Below, piece after piece: positions 5,914-5,929 of a stretch of DNA of 5,929 nucleotides. Position 1 is the stretch's first letter. Each line of letters begins with the position of its first letter. The position numbers and the translations under genes are program-made. The notes under the pieces are model-generated. The model worked only from the letters and a program-made list of their open reading frames with translations, was not told where the DNA came from and ran no database searches. Source of the DNA: Rhodospirillaceae bacterium UBA4468 (GTDB lineage: Bacteria > Pseudomonadota > Alphaproteobacteria > Rhodospirillales > Casp-alpha2); the NCBI GenBank assembly GCA_002389385.1, contig DGOK01000024.1, positions 1 through 5,929 of the forward strand. The letters are read 5' to 3'.

Positions 5914-5929
5914 CGTCATTCCGGCGTAG
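5914..5929. repeat. Possible arm of a dispersed REP-like palindrome, cut by the window edge
   Basis: The last 16 bases, CGTCATTCCGGCGTAG, resemble the left arm of short palindromic repeats common between genes in many proteobacteria. Those follow the pattern CGTCATTCC-(C/G)GC...GC(C/G)-GGAATGACG or GGAATCC. The position, about 20 bases after the chaC stop codon, suits an intergenic repeat that might also form the transcript's 3' hairpin. The other arm lies beyond the window, so this cannot be confirmed here. Confidence 0.35.

Noticed and set aside
1..5929. Defence system, mobile element or other accessory island
   Set aside because: No integrase, transposase, toxin-antitoxin, nuclease or phage-like gene and no target-site repeats were seen; gene order and families look like conserved chromosomal content.

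Overview
The window looks like chromosomal DNA from an alphaproteobacterium. The evidence is the hisC-tyrA pair with an ATGA overlap, a DUF2125 protein (a family seen mainly in Alphaproteobacteria), a DUF350 protein and a ChaC-type cyclotransferase with the bacterial REM active-site form. Base composition is moderate. A Rhodospirillales-like source is my best guess; this is inference and not a taxonomic assignment. The DNA is almost entirely coding. I see no rRNA, tRNA, CRISPR array, integrase, transposase or phage gene.

Left part (1-3298, + strand): four genes read as one tight operon. The first is a histidinol-phosphate/aromatic aminotransferase (hisC) whose start lies upstream of the window. 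Next is a prephenate/arogenate dehydrogenase (tyrA/tyrC) that overlaps hisC by 4 bases. Then come a four-helix DUF350 membrane protein (5-base gap) and a membrane-anchored or exported trypsin-like serine protease (9-base gap). The first two catalyse steps of tyrosine (and probably phenylalanine and histidine) synthesis. The last two look like an envelope pair carried on the same transcript.

Middle (3308-4381, - strand): one DUF2125 gene, convergent with the protease. Only 9 bases separate the two stop codons, with no visible terminator between them. Its 5' end faces an 83-base divergent intergenic region (4382-4464), the only sizeable non-coding stretch. That region holds an AT-rich core, a perfect 6-bp dyad and an 8-bp direct repeat, so it is the likely control region for both directions.

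Right part (4465-5894, + strand): an EamA/DMT-family transporter followed after 2 bases by a ChaC-like gamma-glutamylcyclotransferase, probably co-transcribed. The last 16 bases of the window resemble one arm of a dispersed REP-like palindrome that is cut off by the window edge.

Most of the region is conserved housekeeping sequence. The points most worth checking are the DUF350-protease pair attached to an aromatic amino acid operon, the likely NADP-type cofactor pocket of TyrA, and the transporter-ChaC pair.
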